DNA of 64,000 nucleotides from Flavobacteriales bacterium (GCA_947462255.1 CANHOA010000015.1:1-64000), one strand, 5' to 3'; shown: positions 36,722-46,845, counted from the stretch's first letter. Translations and numbers: made by a program. Notes: a model not told the origin generated them from the sequence alone.

Positions 36722-38237
36722 TTTTGCCTGGTATTACTGGTGATGTATTGATTGGCTTGTTTGTATTAATAGGAGCAGGTTTGTTATTGTTGTTTGGCAC
36801 CTTGATTTGGATCGGTTGGCTTGGCTTTACAATTGTATTGTTATTCTCATATGTTTTAATATCAGTTTTTCCTGGCCTTTCTTCGATGGTATTTTCACTT
36901 GGTGTTTTTGGTTGCGCTTCTCCGCTTGGATTTTTAGGAGCTAAAATTTGATGCGTATTGGTATTTAATAATGGTCTTTCTAATTTATTAAGAACCACAC
37001 CTTCCGTTGCTAACGATGGCGAAGGAACAGGATTCGGAGCAATATTTAAATACCCTTGATCAAAGATGCATCCTCCCATTTCATCTAGGCTTATACCCAT
37101 TGCTTCGCATCTTTGTCTGGCCATTGATTGCTGATTGGCATTCAGGTCTGCTACTGTTAGATGAACCATTGGGAATCTACGGTCTGTAAAAGAAGCTGTA
37201 TTTGTCCCGTTTGAATAATCAAATAATGTAGTCATATCTGTTACTCGCCAATCATCTGCAAAACTTTGAGACAGGTAACTTAAGTACTCTTTTTCAGCAA
37301 TAATTGATGCTTGCTGCATTAAAGGATTCCCAAATGTTGAGAATGCTTGGTAGACAGGGGGCGATTGATTGTTGTTTCTGCCGTTAAAATCATCATTGAT
37401 GTTTTTATTTGCATTCCCGAGTAAGCCACTGTATGTTTGTGTGCTGCACTCAAAAATTGTAACAGTTACATTAATGAAATTCCTTCCGCCACTAGCTCTA
37501 TTATTAAGAATCAGTATTTCGCCTGTAGGCCACGTGATAATATAATTACTTCCATTTAACTTAATTGTTCCTCCATGCGGTAAAAAATAGGTTCTTCCTT
37601 GTAATTGTATTGGCGCCCCATCTAAAAATAATGGCGTTACATTTCGGGAAGGTGCATCTTCGGCATAAAAGCCTACTCGATCACCAGAAACATTCATCGC
37701 TATTGCCGAGTTCAAGGAGAAATTATCACTTTGTGCTTTTTGCCTCGCTTGGATCTCAAAGTTTCTATCGGAAGATTTTGACAATTCGAATTCACCTACT
37801 GTTTGAAATGAATACGTAGCATTGTCAAAGGATTTTAAATGAGGGTCACCGTAGCTTCGGCCTTGAATTGTTTTGCAAAAAGTGTTGTTAATTAGCGCTA
37901 AGAGTAAAGTGGTAAATGAGTTATTTGTTGTTTGAGCACCCGTGTTGTTGGACTCAATATATTCTTTTAAGTCTTCCCTTTTTTCTTTAGGCATCAAACT
38001 CAATAGTTCATACGGCGTCAATTCTTCAGCAAAAGTTCTATCTGGAATGACTTGGTTAGTTGACATCGCCATTATGCTTTCGGATAACCAAAGGCCGCGA
38101 ATAGGATCCCAATCTTTCAGTTCGAACAAAATATTATCAGTTACACTGGGCTTTTCTGGTGAAGGAATAATCGGGGCCTCTTGTGAATAGGACACTTGAA
38201 GTATTCCTAGGAAAAAAAACAAACTGATTATTTTCAT
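36699..38237 (-). CDS. Secreted von Willebrand factor D-domain protein
   Basis: A 512-aa protein with a signal peptide (MKIISLFFFLGILQVSYSQ). Residues about 125-285 form a VWD-type domain: SYGDPHLKSFDNATYSFQTVGEFELS, a DRNFEIQARQ strand, TIKLNGSNYIITWPTG and SGLLGNANKNINDDF (segments given in part). A low-complexity tail rich in Pro, Asn and Lys (from about 400) ends in PGKNEKPGKG, without a T9SS sorting domain. VWD domains are mainly animal and occasional bacterial adhesion modules. It is co-transcribed with the phosphatase gene, which it overlaps. Confidence 0.8.
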   Translation of the reverse strand: MKIISLFFFLGILQVSYSQEAPIIPSPEKPSVTDNILFELKDWDPIRGLWLSESIMAMSTNQVIPDRTFAEELTPYELLSLMPKEKREDLKEYIESNNTGAQTTNNSFTTLLLALINNTFCKTIQGRSYGDPHLKSFDNATYSFQTVGEFELSKSSDRNFEIQARQKAQSDNFSLNSAIAMNVSGDRVGFYAEDAPSRNVTPLFLDGAPIQLQGRTYFLPHGGTIKLNGSNYIITWPTGEILILNNRASGGRNFINVTVTIFECSTQTYSGLLGNANKNINDDFNGRNNNQSPPVYQAFSTFGNPLMQQASIIAEKEYLSYLSQSFADDWRVTDMTTLFDYSNGTNTASFTDRRFPMVHLTVADLNANQQSMARQRCEAMGISLDEMGGCIFDQGYLNIAPNPVPSPSLATEGVVLNKLERPLLNTNTHQILAPKNPSGEAQPKTPSENTIEERPGKTDIKTYENNNTIVKPSQPIQIKVPNNNNKPAPINTNKPINTSPVIPGKNEKPGKG

Positions 38238-38299
38238 TTTTGGGATATTTAAAGTTGAATTTATGGCTTTTCTAAAGTTTTAAGGTTCTCTTCTTTTCG

Positions 38300-38977
38300 T
38301 TAAATTTCTTCCTCATTATCATGAAACTTATAACCGACTCCCTTAACGGTAGAAATCATATGATTACCAATTTTCTCTCTGATTTTTCGAATGTGTACAT
38401 CAATGGTGCGGTCGCCTACAATGATATCTGATCCCCAAACGCTATTTAGAATAAACTCACGCTTAAAAACAGTATTCGGTTTAGAAGCTAAAAGTGCTAA
38501 TAATTCAAATTCTTTTCTAGGGAAATGAATTTCCACATTGTTTTTTAAAATCAGATAACGTTCCCGATCTATCAAAAAATTAAGGTTGCTTGTTTTTACT
38601 TCAGGTTTAAAATTACGTCGCAATAAAGCGTTAATACGACTTATTAAGACTTTTGGCTTTATCGGTTTCGTAACGTAATCATCTCCACCCGATTCTAATC
38701 CTGCTATTTGACTGTAATCCTCACTGCGGGCTGTTAGAAAACAAATGAGAATATGTTGATTCTCTATATCGGCTTTTATCCGCTCGCAGAATTCAATCCC
38801 ATCCATTTGCGGCATCATTACATCCAAAATAATTAAATCTGGCCTGGAGATTTTAACCTGAGCAAGCGCTGCTATACCATTTTCGGCACAGCTTACCTCA
38901 TGTCCTTCTCGCTTGAGATTATACATTAGTAATTCTCTTATGTCTTCTTCGTCATCGACGATTAATATCTTTGCCAT
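38300..38977 (-). CDS. OmpR/PhoB-type response regulator A
   Basis: A 225-aa regulator: receiver domain with phosphoacceptor D52 (LIILDVMMP), acidic pair D8-D9 and K about 104 (VTKPIKP), then a winged-helix DNA-binding domain (FELLALLASKPNTVFKRE, VDVHIRKIREKIG). No histidine kinase gene is adjacent. It is divergent from a second OmpR-type regulator across a 205-base shared region, so the two promoters may be jointly controlled. Confidence 0.92.
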   Translation of the reverse strand: MAKILIVDDEEDIRELLMYNLKREGHEVSCAENGIAALAQVKISRPDLIILDVMMPQMDGIEFCERIKADIENQHILICFLTARSEDYSQIAGLESGGDDYVTKPIKPKVLISRINALLRRNFKPEVKTSNLNFLIDRERYLILKNNVEIHFPRKEFELLALLASKPNTVFKREFILNSVWGSDIIVGDRTIDVHIRKIREKIGNHMISTVKGVGYKFHDNEEEI

Positions 38978-39182
38978 AACTTATACGAAAGTACGAAGTT
39001 TCTTTATTAATATTAAAAAAAAAACGACAAAGAATACTTAGTAGATTTTTTATATTGTCCTTTTACTCAGGCTCATTTATGATTAAATTTGTTACTTTTA
39101 ATGACTCCTTTTGTATTTTTAGGAAATCATACACACTAAAATCACAACCTTGCCAATGTTAGAAGGTAAAAAACAGTAAGAC

Positions 39183-39872
39183 ATGGAAATAAATATACTC
39201 TTAGCAGAAGATGATTTTAGTTTAGGTTTTGTTATTGTCGATCAGCTAAAACTAGATGGCTATAGGGTTACTCTTGCCACAGATGGCTCAGATGCTTTGA
39301 AGCGCTTTAATGAAAAACAATTTCACCTCTGTATTTTTGATGTTATGATGCCTAAAAAAGATGGTTTCACCCTGGCTAGTGATATTAGAAAAATTAATAG
39401 TGAAATCCCGATACTGTTTTTAACAGCAAAAACAATGACGGAAGATAAGGTTCAAGGATTTAAGTCTGGTGGTGATGACTATTTAACTAAGCCTTTTAGT
39501 GTGGAAGAATTGCAATTGCGTATAAAAGCACTTTTACGTCGTGTCAATATCAAAGTAGATAAGCCCGAGGATAAAATAATCTCCATAGGTCATTTTCAGT
39601 TTGATACCGAAAATTTATGCTTAACGATTCAAAACAGTAAAAAATCGCTGACCAAAAAAGAAGCTCAAATTTTAAAGTTGCTCTTTAAATTTAACGGGCA
39701 AGTATTGCCTCGAGAAGTAATACTGAATGCTGTTTGGGGTCAAAATGATTATTTCGTTGGTCGAAGTTTAGATGTTTTTATTACAAAGCTGAGAAAATAT
39801 CTAAAGGATGACGATCGAATTGTTTTATCAAATATTCATGGTGTTGGATTCAAATTGGAGATTATAGAATGA
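39183..39872 (+). CDS. OmpR-type response regulator B (RprY-like)
   Basis: A 229-aa regulator with D53 as acceptor (LCIFDVMMPKKDGFTL), K about 103 in LTKPFSVEEL, and a winged-helix output domain (LTKKEAQILKLL, RSLDVFITKLRKYL). The overall pattern is like RprY of Bacteroidota. No kinase gene adjoins it. It overlaps tsaB by 4 bases (ATGA), so the two are translated together. The link with tsaB may be incidental. Confidence 0.9.
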   Translation: MEINILLAEDDFSLGFVIVDQLKLDGYRVTLATDGSDALKRFNEKQFHLCIFDVMMPKKDGFTLASDIRKINSEIPILFLTAKTMTEDKVQGFKSGGDDYLTKPFSVEELQLRIKALLRRVNIKVDKPEDKIISIGHFQFDTENLCLTIQNSKKSLTKKEAQILKLLFKFNGQVLPREVILNAVWGQNDYFVGRSLDVFITKLRKYLKDDDRIVLSNIHGVGFKLEIIE

Positions 39873-40528
39873 CGAACTACATCCTTCATCTGGAAACGGC
39901 AACCAAGGTTTGCTCAGTTGCCTTGTCTTTAAATGGCAAATTAATTTCGTACAAAGAATCGAATGATGATCAATTTATTCATGGCGAAGCCTTAAGCACG
40001 TATATTATTGATGTGCTTTCTGAGGCAACTATTGAATTGAGTCAAGTGGTGGCTGTGTCAATATCTTCTGGGCCGGGATCGTATACAGGATTGAGAATTG
40101 GAGCATCTACAGCAAAAGGATTGTGTTTTGGCCTTTCTATTCCCTTGATTGCTATTCCATCCCTTTATTCGTTGATTGTTCTTGCAAAGCAAAAGCACCC
40201 GAAAAGCACTATTTATGCTTTATTTGATGCAAGGCGCATGGAAGTGTTTAGTCAACTAGTGGATGAAAACATGACTGAGTTAAAACCAGTAGGGCCCGAA
40301 ATTTTAGATGAATTAACAGGCTCAACATTCGAGCCTTTCCTTGCTGTAGGAGATGGAGCTCGAAAAGTTAGCACTTTATGGCAGGACAGAAATGTTGAGT
40401 TTGATGACACGATTTTACCCTCAGCATTGGGGCAAATTGAAATGGCCTATCAAAAATATTGTTTGGGAGATTTTGAGGAGCTAGCCTCTTTTGTTCCAAA
40501 TTATGGGAAGGACTTTCATTCGAATTAG
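39869..40528 (+). CDS. tsaB: tRNA threonylcarbamoyladenosine protein TsaB
   Basis: A 219-aa member of the ASKHA-type family, with HLETATKVCSVALS at the start and SSGPGSYTGLRIG, which identifies TsaB. It acts with TsaD and TsaE to make t6A37 in ANN-decoding tRNAs; those partners are elsewhere. Its stop TAG shares bases with the stop TAA of the converging peptidase gene (TTAG at 40525-40528). Confidence 0.93.
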   Translation: MTNYILHLETATKVCSVALSLNGKLISYKESNDDQFIHGEALSTYIIDVLSEATIELSQVVAVSISSGPGSYTGLRIGASTAKGLCFGLSIPLIAIPSLYSLIVLAKQKHPKSTIYALFDARRMEVFSQLVDENMTELKPVGPEILDELTGSTFEPFLAVGDGARKVSTLWQDRNVEFDDTILPSALGQIEMAYQKYCLGDFEELASFVPNYGKDFHSN

Positions 40529-42225
40529 TTCACACGTATATTCTTGGTCCAAACTGCCTCGTTTCCGCAGGCATCCTTTAATTGTAGCTTGAAGTTGATT
40601 AGTCCTTTTTCTGAGGCTTCAAATACATGGATTAGCAAATTATTTTTTTTGTCGTATTCCAGTACTTTCCACTTCTCATTAATGAATAGGTTATAGCTGC
40701 TAATGGAAGTTTTTAAATCGTCAACTTTCCATTGAATGGCACTTTTAGCTATACTCGTATCGGAAGCTGAAAAATTATGTGGCAAAATAGTCGGGGCAGT
40801 AAGATCTGTACCAACTTTAAAGGTTCCTAAGGAAGGAAGTTCAGCCTCTAATTTACCATCGACAACTTGCGTTTTAAGGGCTTCTTTTTGTTCTTTTTCT
40901 CCTTGTAAATAAATGAATTGTTTGTCAATTGGTGCAGATTCGATAGGTGTCATTGAAACACTTGCTCCATCATTTAGTGGTGTAATGGCTGTCCCGAGTT
41001 GAATTTTATCTTTCGTAATTAGAAGGGTCTTCTTAAGGGGTTCAAATAATGCATTTGGTTTAAAACGGATTGCATTTCCAGCTTCTTCAATGTAATAGGA
41101 AGAATCTGGCAAGAAATAAAGTGCACTAGGTTTCGAGTTAGAATCTATCGTTCCTAATTCTTTTCGAAAAACCATTTCAAAATTGAGTGTGGAAGTATTC
41201 TGCTTTGCATCAGTTAATTTAATTACTACAGGAATCGAATCGTTTCCTTTTAATCGAATCGTTTGCAAGGGGGCTGATTTATAAATATCCAAATGATTCG
41301 ACGATTTATGTATTAATTTATGAATCTTCTTTTTGTTGCGTTTATATTCAGAGTAATCGCAGTAATCATTGATTAATTTATTATGGTCAAATGAAACAGT
41401 ATCTATCCTACTATGGAAAATGCTATTTTCTCCCACAATTAGTTCGTTTTCAAATAAGCCACATACACTTAAATCTACTCCGATTTTATCCGTTCCTTCT
41501 ATGCCAATTAGCACTCGATCAGTTCCTTCCATAAAGTCACTTGTTAAGACAATTTTTCGGGTGTTTATTGAATAATTTACGCCACTCTTGACAACCGCAA
41601 TACTGATTTTCTTTTGGTTGAGGTAATAGCCATTTTGGTCGATGGGGTAAAGGTAAATTTTACTCGGAATGGGAGCATGTACATCGCTTATGTCAAAACC
41701 ATGAACCAATGGATGCAAGGCGCTTTCCGATTTTGTGTCGCGTAATTCAAAATGTAAATGTGGGCCGGATGAATTCCCCGAATTCCCTGAATAAGCAATA
41801 AGCTGTCCTTTAGTTACCGGAATTTCACCGGATGTAAAAGTTATGTCTACCTCGTTAAGTTGGTTTTTTTCTTGATAGGCTAACACTATTTTTTGAATGG
41901 ATTTTTCAAATCCTGAGCAATGAGCATATACGCTGGTCACACCATTTGGGTGATTGACATAGATGACTCTTCCATATCCTAGGGGTGTTATTTTGATGCG
42001 CGAAACATATCCTTGTTCGATTGAAAAGAGCGATAAGCCAACTTTGCCATCCGTTCGAAAATCTACTCCCATATGGAAATGATTGGGCCTAATATCACCA
42101 AAAGATGCTGATAATTTTAACGGAATACTTAGGGGCGAATGGTAAGTTGTTTTGTCAACTTGTGACCAAAATACAGAAGAGGAATTGAGTAGGGTTATAA
42201 CAAAAAGAACCTTTATTTTTTTCAT
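40525..42225 (-). CDS. M23-family metallopeptidase-like secreted protein
   Basis: A 566-aa protein with a signal peptide (MKKIKVLFVITLLNSSSVFWSQ). The N-terminal third is a LytM/M23 domain: HFHMGVDFR near residue 50 (first His and Asp ligands), YGRVIYVNHPNGVTSVYAHC and GPHLHFELRD near 152-161 with the HxH. It would cut peptidoglycan cross-bridges or act as a LytM scaffold. The C-terminal two thirds is beta-rich and unassigned. The ATG at 42225 is preferred to an upstream in-frame TTG. A TACCTTTG -7 box (42229-42236) ends 3 bases before it. Confidence 0.88.
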   Translation of the reverse strand: MKKIKVLFVITLLNSSSVFWSQVDKTTYHSPLSIPLKLSASFGDIRPNHFHMGVDFRTDGKVGLSLFSIEQGYVSRIKITPLGYGRVIYVNHPNGVTSVYAHCSGFEKSIQKIVLAYQEKNQLNEVDITFTSGEIPVTKGQLIAYSGNSGNSSGPHLHFELRDTKSESALHPLVHGFDISDVHAPIPSKIYLYPIDQNGYYLNQKKISIAVVKSGVNYSINTRKIVLTSDFMEGTDRVLIGIEGTDKIGVDLSVCGLFENELIVGENSIFHSRIDTVSFDHNKLINDYCDYSEYKRNKKKIHKLIHKSSNHLDIYKSAPLQTIRLKGNDSIPVVIKLTDAKQNTSTLNFEMVFRKELGTIDSNSKPSALYFLPDSSYYIEEAGNAIRFKPNALFEPLKKTLLITKDKIQLGTAITPLNDGASVSMTPIESAPIDKQFIYLQGEKEQKEALKTQVVDGKLEAELPSLGTFKVGTDLTAPTILPHNFSASDTSIAKSAIQWKVDDLKTSISSYNLFINEKWKVLEYDKKNNLLIHVFEASEKGLINFKLQLKDACGNEAVWTKNIRVN

Positions 42226-42271
42226 ATTCAAAGGTAAGTATTCAAAAAAAAAAAATACCTGCCTAATTATA

Positions 42272-42300
42272 TTGTTATCAACTAATGTATATTAACTTTG
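42272..42300 (+). promoter_or_regulatory. Promoter of the zapA-rny operon
   Basis: TTG (42272-42274) and TAACTTTG (42293-42300) are 18 bases apart and match the Bacteroidota -33/-7 consensus, 16 bases before the start codon of the first gene. A divergent -7 box for the peptidase gene lies nearby. Confidence 0.6.
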
Positions 42301-42316
42301 TAGAAAGTTGCTGAAA

Positions 42317-42628
42317 ATGACAGATCAAATTCAAAAAAGCATTTCTCTTTTGCGAACTAAGTTTATGGGAATCCATCAAAACTTAAGCAGCGCTAAAAAG
42401 GAAATTGACACTTTGAATATGGAAATAAAACAACTTCAATCGGATTTACACCAGTCGAAAGAGCGGAATGAATCGTTGGAAGAAAAGTTGCAAAAAGAAA
42501 GGTCTGAAAGAGAAGCAATCAATAAACAAGTTGATAATGGTTCAGTGCTTTCTCAAGGGAGAAGCAATGAGCAAATTGACGAATTGGTTAAGGAAATAGA
42601 AATTTGTATAGCTGCGCTAAAAAAATAA
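42317..42628 (+). CDS. Small coiled-coil protein upstream of zapA
   Basis: A 103-aa, mostly helical protein. Residues about 20-75 have heptad-like charge and leucine spacing (KKEIDTLNMEIKQLQSDL, ERNESLEEKLQKERSERE). The ATG at 42317 is preferred to an upstream TTG. It is 3 bases before zapA and so is co-transcribed with it. It could be a partner in division-ring assembly (ZapB-like role), but that is guesswork; no family is recognised. Confidence 0.7.
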   Translation: MTDQIQKSISLLRTKFMGIHQNLSSAKKEIDTLNMEIKQLQSDLHQSKERNESLEEKLQKERSEREAINKQVDNGSVLSQGRSNEQIDELVKEIEICIAALKK

Positions 42629-42631
42629 GAA

Positions 42632-42925
42632 ATGGGTAAAATTTCTTTAAAAGTCGAAATAGCTGGACGTACTTATCCACTCACCGTTCAAGAAGGGGAG
42701 GAGAAAAAAGTACTAAAGGCCGCCGAAGATATTAATAAGGCAATAAGTCTCCTGAAAACGAATTACTCAGTAAGTGATTCGCAAGATTTATTGGCAATGT
42801 CTTCCCTTCAATTTATGTTGAAAGGGGCTTCTAATAAAATAGAAAAGGAAATTGTACCAGCTGATTATTCCTCGATAGAACGAGCGTTACATGATTTCAC
42901 GGAAGAGTTGAATCAACTCGACTAA
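42632..42925 (+). CDS. zapA: Cell division protein ZapA
   Basis: A 97-aa ZapA protein, with SLKVEIAGRTYPLTVQEGEE at the start (beta strands) and a helical C-terminal half (LLAMSSLQFMLKGASNKIE). ZapA stabilises FtsZ filaments at the division ring. It follows a small coiled-coil gene and precedes rny by 30 bases. Confidence 0.9.
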   Translation: MGKISLKVEIAGRTYPLTVQEGEEKKVLKAAEDINKAISLLKTNYSVSDSQDLLAMSSLQFMLKGASNKIEKEIVPADYSSIERALHDFTEELNQLD

Positions 42926-42955
42926 TACCTTACCACCGGCCAACTTGTAGTATTA

Positions 42956-44509
42956 ATGATTAAATTAACATTAGTTGAAATGGAAGTGCTATGGATTGTA
43001 TTGGGTTTAGTCGGTGGTGGCACAGCAACTTTTTTCGTTCAAAAAGTTTTGGTTAAATCCAAAAGTGAAGGACTGATTAAAGAGGCAGAGCTACAAGCTG
43101 AAAACATTAAAAAGGAAAAAATGCTTCAGGCCAAAGAAAATTTCTTACGCCTAAAAGAAGAGCATGAGGTGGCGATCAAAGACCGCGAAAGAAAGCTGCA
43201 GTCAAATGAAGACCGTGCGCGTGCTAAAGAGAAAAACATTGATCAAAAATTAGAGGATCTTGGCCGTAAAGAAAAAGTCACGGAAGGCCTGCAACAAGAT
43301 TTTGATGCTAAGTTCCAGGGCTTAGCCATCCGTATGCAGGAGCTTGATAAAATTCAAAGCAAGCGCGTTGCTGAACTTTCTAAAATTAGTGGGATGCAAC
43401 CCGATGATGCAAAGAAAATGTTAATGGAAGCATTGACTGATGAGGCAAGAACAGGAGCAATGGCTCAAATAAAAGAAATAACCGAAGAAGCAAAATTAAA
43501 TGCCAATCGTGAAGCAAGAAAAATAGTCATTCAAACTATTCAACGCGTAGCAACGGAACAAGCTGTTGAGAATGCTGTCTCTGTCTTTAATATTGAATCT
43601 GATGAGGTTAAAGGTCGAATTATTGGACGTGAAGGAAGAAATATTCGCGCCCTTGAAGCAGCAACTGGGGTAGAAATTATTGTGGATGATACGCCAGAAG
43701 CAATTATTTTATCGTGTTTTGATCCTGTAAGAAGAGAAATTGCTCGCCTTGCCTTGCATCAATTGGTTTCTGATGGCCGAATTCACCCTGCTAGAATTGA
43801 AGAGGTTGTTGCTAAAACAAAGAAACAATTGGATGAGGAAATTGCCGAAACCGGCCGAAGAACATGCATCGATTTAGGTATTCACGGATTGCATCCTGAG
43901 TTAATGCGAATGGTGGGAAGAATGAAGTTTCGCTCATCTTATGGGCAAAACTTGTTGCAACACTCTCGCGAAGTTGCTAACCTGTGTGCTATAATGGCTG
44001 CAGAACTTGGATTAAACGTTAAACTCGCAAAACGAGCAGGACTTTTACATGATATTGGTAAAGTGCCTGATGAAGAGCCGGAATTACCGCACGCTATTCT
44101 TGGAATGAAGGTCGCAGAGAAATTTGGTGAGAAAGGCGAGGTTCTTAACGCTATTGGGGCGCATCACGATGAAATTGAAATGACCACCCTTATTTCGCCT
44201 ATCGTGCAAGTTTGTGATGCCATCTCTGGTGCAAGACCAGGCGCAAGACGAGAAATTGTTGAGACCTACATTAAACGAATTAAAGAATTGGAAAATTTGG
44301 CGCTTTCGTACGAAGGTGTAAGCAGTGCTTATGCTATTCAAGCTGGTAGGGAATTACGCGTGTTGGTGGAAGCAGAAAAAGTAACAGACCAAAAATCTGA
44401 AGAATTGTCATTTACTATTTCGCAACGTATTCAAACCGAAATGACATATCCTGGGCAAGTTAAAGTAACGGTTATCCGTGAAAAACGATCTGTGAATTAC
44501 GCTAAATAA
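42956..44509 (+). CDS. rny: Ribonuclease Y
   Basis: A 517-aa membrane-anchored endoribonuclease: one N-terminal transmembrane helix, a long charged coiled coil (about 35-200), a KH domain ([22 protein letters not shown] in part) and the HD domain with the metal-binding HD in LLHDIGK. It starts RNA decay. An internal ATG at 42980 is an alternative start. It is the last gene of the zapA operon. Confidence 0.95.
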   Translation: MIKLTLVEMEVLWIVLGLVGGGTATFFVQKVLVKSKSEGLIKEAELQAENIKKEKMLQAKENFLRLKEEHEVAIKDRERKLQSNEDRARAKEKNIDQKLEDLGRKEKVTEGLQQDFDAKFQGLAIRMQELDKIQSKRVAELSKISGMQPDDAKKMLMEALTDEARTGAMAQIKEITEEAKLNANREARKIVIQTIQRVATEQAVENAVSVFNIESDEVKGRIIGREGRNIRALEAATGVEIIVDDTPEAIILSCFDPVRREIARLALHQLVSDGRIHPARIEEVVAKTKKQLDEEIAETGRRTCIDLGIHGLHPELMRMVGRMKFRSSYGQNLLQHSREVANLCAIMAAELGLNVKLAKRAGLLHDIGKVPDEEPELPHAILGMKVAEKFGEKGEVLNAIGAHHDEIEMTTLISPIVQVCDAISGARPGARREIVETYIKRIKELENLALSYEGVSSAYAIQAGRELRVLVEAEKVTDQKSEELSFTISQRIQTEMTYPGQVKVTVIREKRSVNYAK

Positions 44510-44552
44510 TTGGTGAAAACTTAAGTTAGGCTTCTTTGTTTTTAAGCTAAAG

Positions 44553-45605
44553 ATGTTCAGTATGAATTCAAAATGGCAATTAATTGCAGGTCCTTGCAGT
44601 GCTGAAACACGTGAGCAAGTTATGGAAACGGCAAAAGGATTAGTGTCGCTTCAGCCAAGCTATTTTCGGGCAGGTATTTGGAAGCCACGTACCAGACCAG
44701 GCGAGTTTGAAGGATCGGGAAATCCAGCTTTAGAATGGATGAAAGAAGCCAAAGCGACGTATGGATTAAAAATTTGTACGGAAGTGGCAACTTCCCAACA
44801 TGTCGAGCTAGCTTTGAATGCTGGTTTTGATATGCTGTGGATTGGAGCTCGCACCACCACAAATCCTTTTTCTGTTCAAGAGATTGCCGATGCGCTAAGA
44901 GGCGTAGACATGCCTATCATGGTAAAAAATCCGATTAATCCCGATTTAAAATTATGGGTCGGTGCCATTGAGCGACTTTATAACGTTGGGGTGGTTGATG
45001 TCGCCGCCATTCACCGTGGCTTTTCAGTTTATGAAATCGCAAAATACCGCAATAACCCTAATTGGCAAATTCCAATCGATTTAAAACAGGAATTGCCTCA
45101 ACTACCACTTCTGTGCGATCCCTCTCATATCACAGGTGATGCCTCCATGTTGTTGGAAGTTGCCCAGAAAGCAATTGATTTGAAATATGATGGCTTAATG
45201 CTTGAAACCCATTGCAATCCCAGGGAAGCGTGGACAGATGCTAAACAACAAGTTTCGCCGGTAGAGCTAGCGGTGCTTCTGGAAAAATTGCATTTCAGGG
45301 ATAGAAGGGAAATTGAGGAGGCAGAATTATTGGAGTTTAGAGCGAAAATTAATGCAATGGATGAGGCTATTATTCATTTGTTGACCGAAAGAATGTTTAC
45401 TTCTGGATTGATTGGTAAATTTAAAAAAGAACATAATTTAGCGATCTTGCAGAAAGCACGCTGGGAAGAGTTACTTGTAAGTAATGTCGATAAAGCAGTT
45501 AAGCTTAACCTCTCCAAAGAATTCTCAACGCAATTGTTTAAGCTTATTCATCAGGAATCAATTCATATTCAGTCGCAAATTTTGAATGACAAAAATCATG
45601 AATAA
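44553..45605 (+). CDS. Bifunctional DAHP synthase / chorismate mutase
   Basis: A 350-aa fusion. Residues about 8-255 are a type Iβ-like DAHP synthase (IAGPCSAE at the start, KPRTRPGEFEGSGNPALEW, CDPSHITGD, LETHCNP). Residues about 262-345 are an AroQ-type chorismate mutase helix bundle (RAKINAMDEAIIHLLTER). It makes DAHP, the first shikimate-pathway compound, and turns chorismate into prephenate. The mutase part may give feedback control. aroA overlaps its end by 8 bases. Confidence 0.93.
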   Translation: MFSMNSKWQLIAGPCSAETREQVMETAKGLVSLQPSYFRAGIWKPRTRPGEFEGSGNPALEWMKEAKATYGLKICTEVATSQHVELALNAGFDMLWIGARTTTNPFSVQEIADALRGVDMPIMVKNPINPDLKLWVGAIERLYNVGVVDVAAIHRGFSVYEIAKYRNNPNWQIPIDLKQELPQLPLLCDPSHITGDASMLLEVAQKAIDLKYDGLMLETHCNPREAWTDAKQQVSPVELAVLLEKLHFRDRREIEEAELLEFRAKINAMDEAIIHLLTERMFTSGLIGKFKKEHNLAILQKARWEELLVSNVDKAVKLNLSKEFSTQLFKLIHQESIHIQSQILNDKNHE

Positions 45606-46842
45606 AACAATTCTTCCTTTTAAGTATCAAGGAAGTCTGGTGGCTAATCCATCCAAAAGTTACCTTCAAAGGGCTATTGTTTGCGCCGTTCTAGCGAAAG
45701 AAAAAACACATTTTTCAATTGATAATCCTTCCGACGATGTATCTGCTGCGCTTCGTCTTTTGCCTGCTTTGGGTGCTTCCTTTCAGAATGGAATCATTCT
45801 TCCAACATCTTCTGCTAGTAGGCTGGATGAATTGGAGTTGTCTTGCGGTGAGTCAGGCTTATTGCTTCGCTTAATGTCAACGATTGGATTGGGCTTTGCC
45901 AAACGATTGATTCTTCAGGGTGAGGGCACTTTGCTTCAACGATCTATTGTTTCACTAGTAGATCAATTGCGAGCAATAGGCTTGCAAGTTGAATCCAATA
46001 ATGGTTTTCTTCCTATCATAATCGAGGGAGAAATCACGAATACTTCTTTGTCGGTGAATGCATCAGATAGTTCTCAATTTCTTTCGGGTCTATTAATCGC
46101 ACTTTCTCAAAGACCTTTTGATTGTGTAGTGAACGTAACAGTATTAAGCAGTAAGCCTTACATTGATTTAACCCTCGATGTCTTGAAAGATTTCGGCGTT
46201 AGTGTTCGCCATGAAGATTACAACACATTTTATGTCAATGGCAATCAACCGATGTCTCCTCAAAAAATGATTATAGAAGGCGATTGGAGCGGTGCGGCGA
46301 ATCACTTGGTAGGCGCGGCAATTTCAGGTGAAATCACAATGAAAGGATTGTCGATTATTTCTACTCAAGCAGACAAAAGCATATTGGATGCCTTAAGTGA
46401 CTTTGGTGCAATGGTGGAAGTTCACGAGCATGAAATTAAGGTTCAGCAAAATGAAAAACGACCATTTGTTTTTAATGCCACCCACTGCCCAGATTTATTT
46501 CCTCCTCTAGCAATTTTGGCATGTGCTGCAGTGGGTACTAGTGAAATTATAGGACTTCATCGTTTAGAGAATAAAGAATCAAATCGTCAACGTAGTATTG
46601 TCAAGATGCTGAACGTTCTTGGGGTGAATTATCGAATTGTTGCGGACAGCATCTTTATTGAAGGTAAAGGAAAGGTTCATGGTGGAACGATCGCTACCTA
46701 TAATGATCATCGCATGTCAATGGCTGGCGCTATTGCAGCTTGTATAAGTACTTCAGAAATTATCATCGATAATGTGGACTGTGTAGCGAAATCGTATCCT
46801 AATTTTTTCAACGATTTAAGCGGGGCATCCCTCTTTTGTTAG
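45598..46842 (+). CDS. aroA: EPSP synthase AroA
   Basis: A 414-aa 3-phosphoshikimate 1-carboxyvinyltransferase, with ANPSKSYLQRAIVCAVL at the start, CGESGLLLRLM (the form of the LxRxG region seen in Bacteroidota), SSQFLSGLL and YNDHRMSMAGAI. It makes EPSP from shikimate-3-phosphate and PEP. The start ATG at 45598 overlaps the DAHP synthase stop, giving translational coupling; an ATG at 45586 is possible. Both genes are in aromatic amino-acid synthesis. Confidence 0.93.
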   Translation: MNKTILPFKYQGSLVANPSKSYLQRAIVCAVLAKEKTHFSIDNPSDDVSAALRLLPALGASFQNGIILPTSSASRLDELELSCGESGLLLRLMSTIGLGFAKRLILQGEGTLLQRSIVSLVDQLRAIGLQVESNNGFLPIIIEGEITNTSLSVNASDSSQFLSGLLIALSQRPFDCVVNVTVLSSKPYIDLTLDVLKDFGVSVRHEDYNTFYVNGNQPMSPQKMIIEGDWSGAANHLVGAAISGEITMKGLSIISTQADKSILDALSDFGAMVEVHEHEIKVQQNEKRPFVFNATHCPDLFPPLAILACAAVGTSEIIGLHRLENKESNRQRSIVKMLNVLGVNYRIVADSIFIEGKGKVHGGTIATYNDHRMSMAGAIAACISTSEIIIDNVDCVAKSYPNFFNDLSGASLFC

Positions 46843-46845
46843 GAA

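Noticed and set aside
36706-38190. Several open frames antisense to the VWD gene
   Set aside because: They are short, without signal or family matches, and lie entirely inside a well-supported gene.
42926-42955. 6S RNA gene, often found near zapA
   Set aside because: The gap is only 30 bases, with no room for a 6S RNA.
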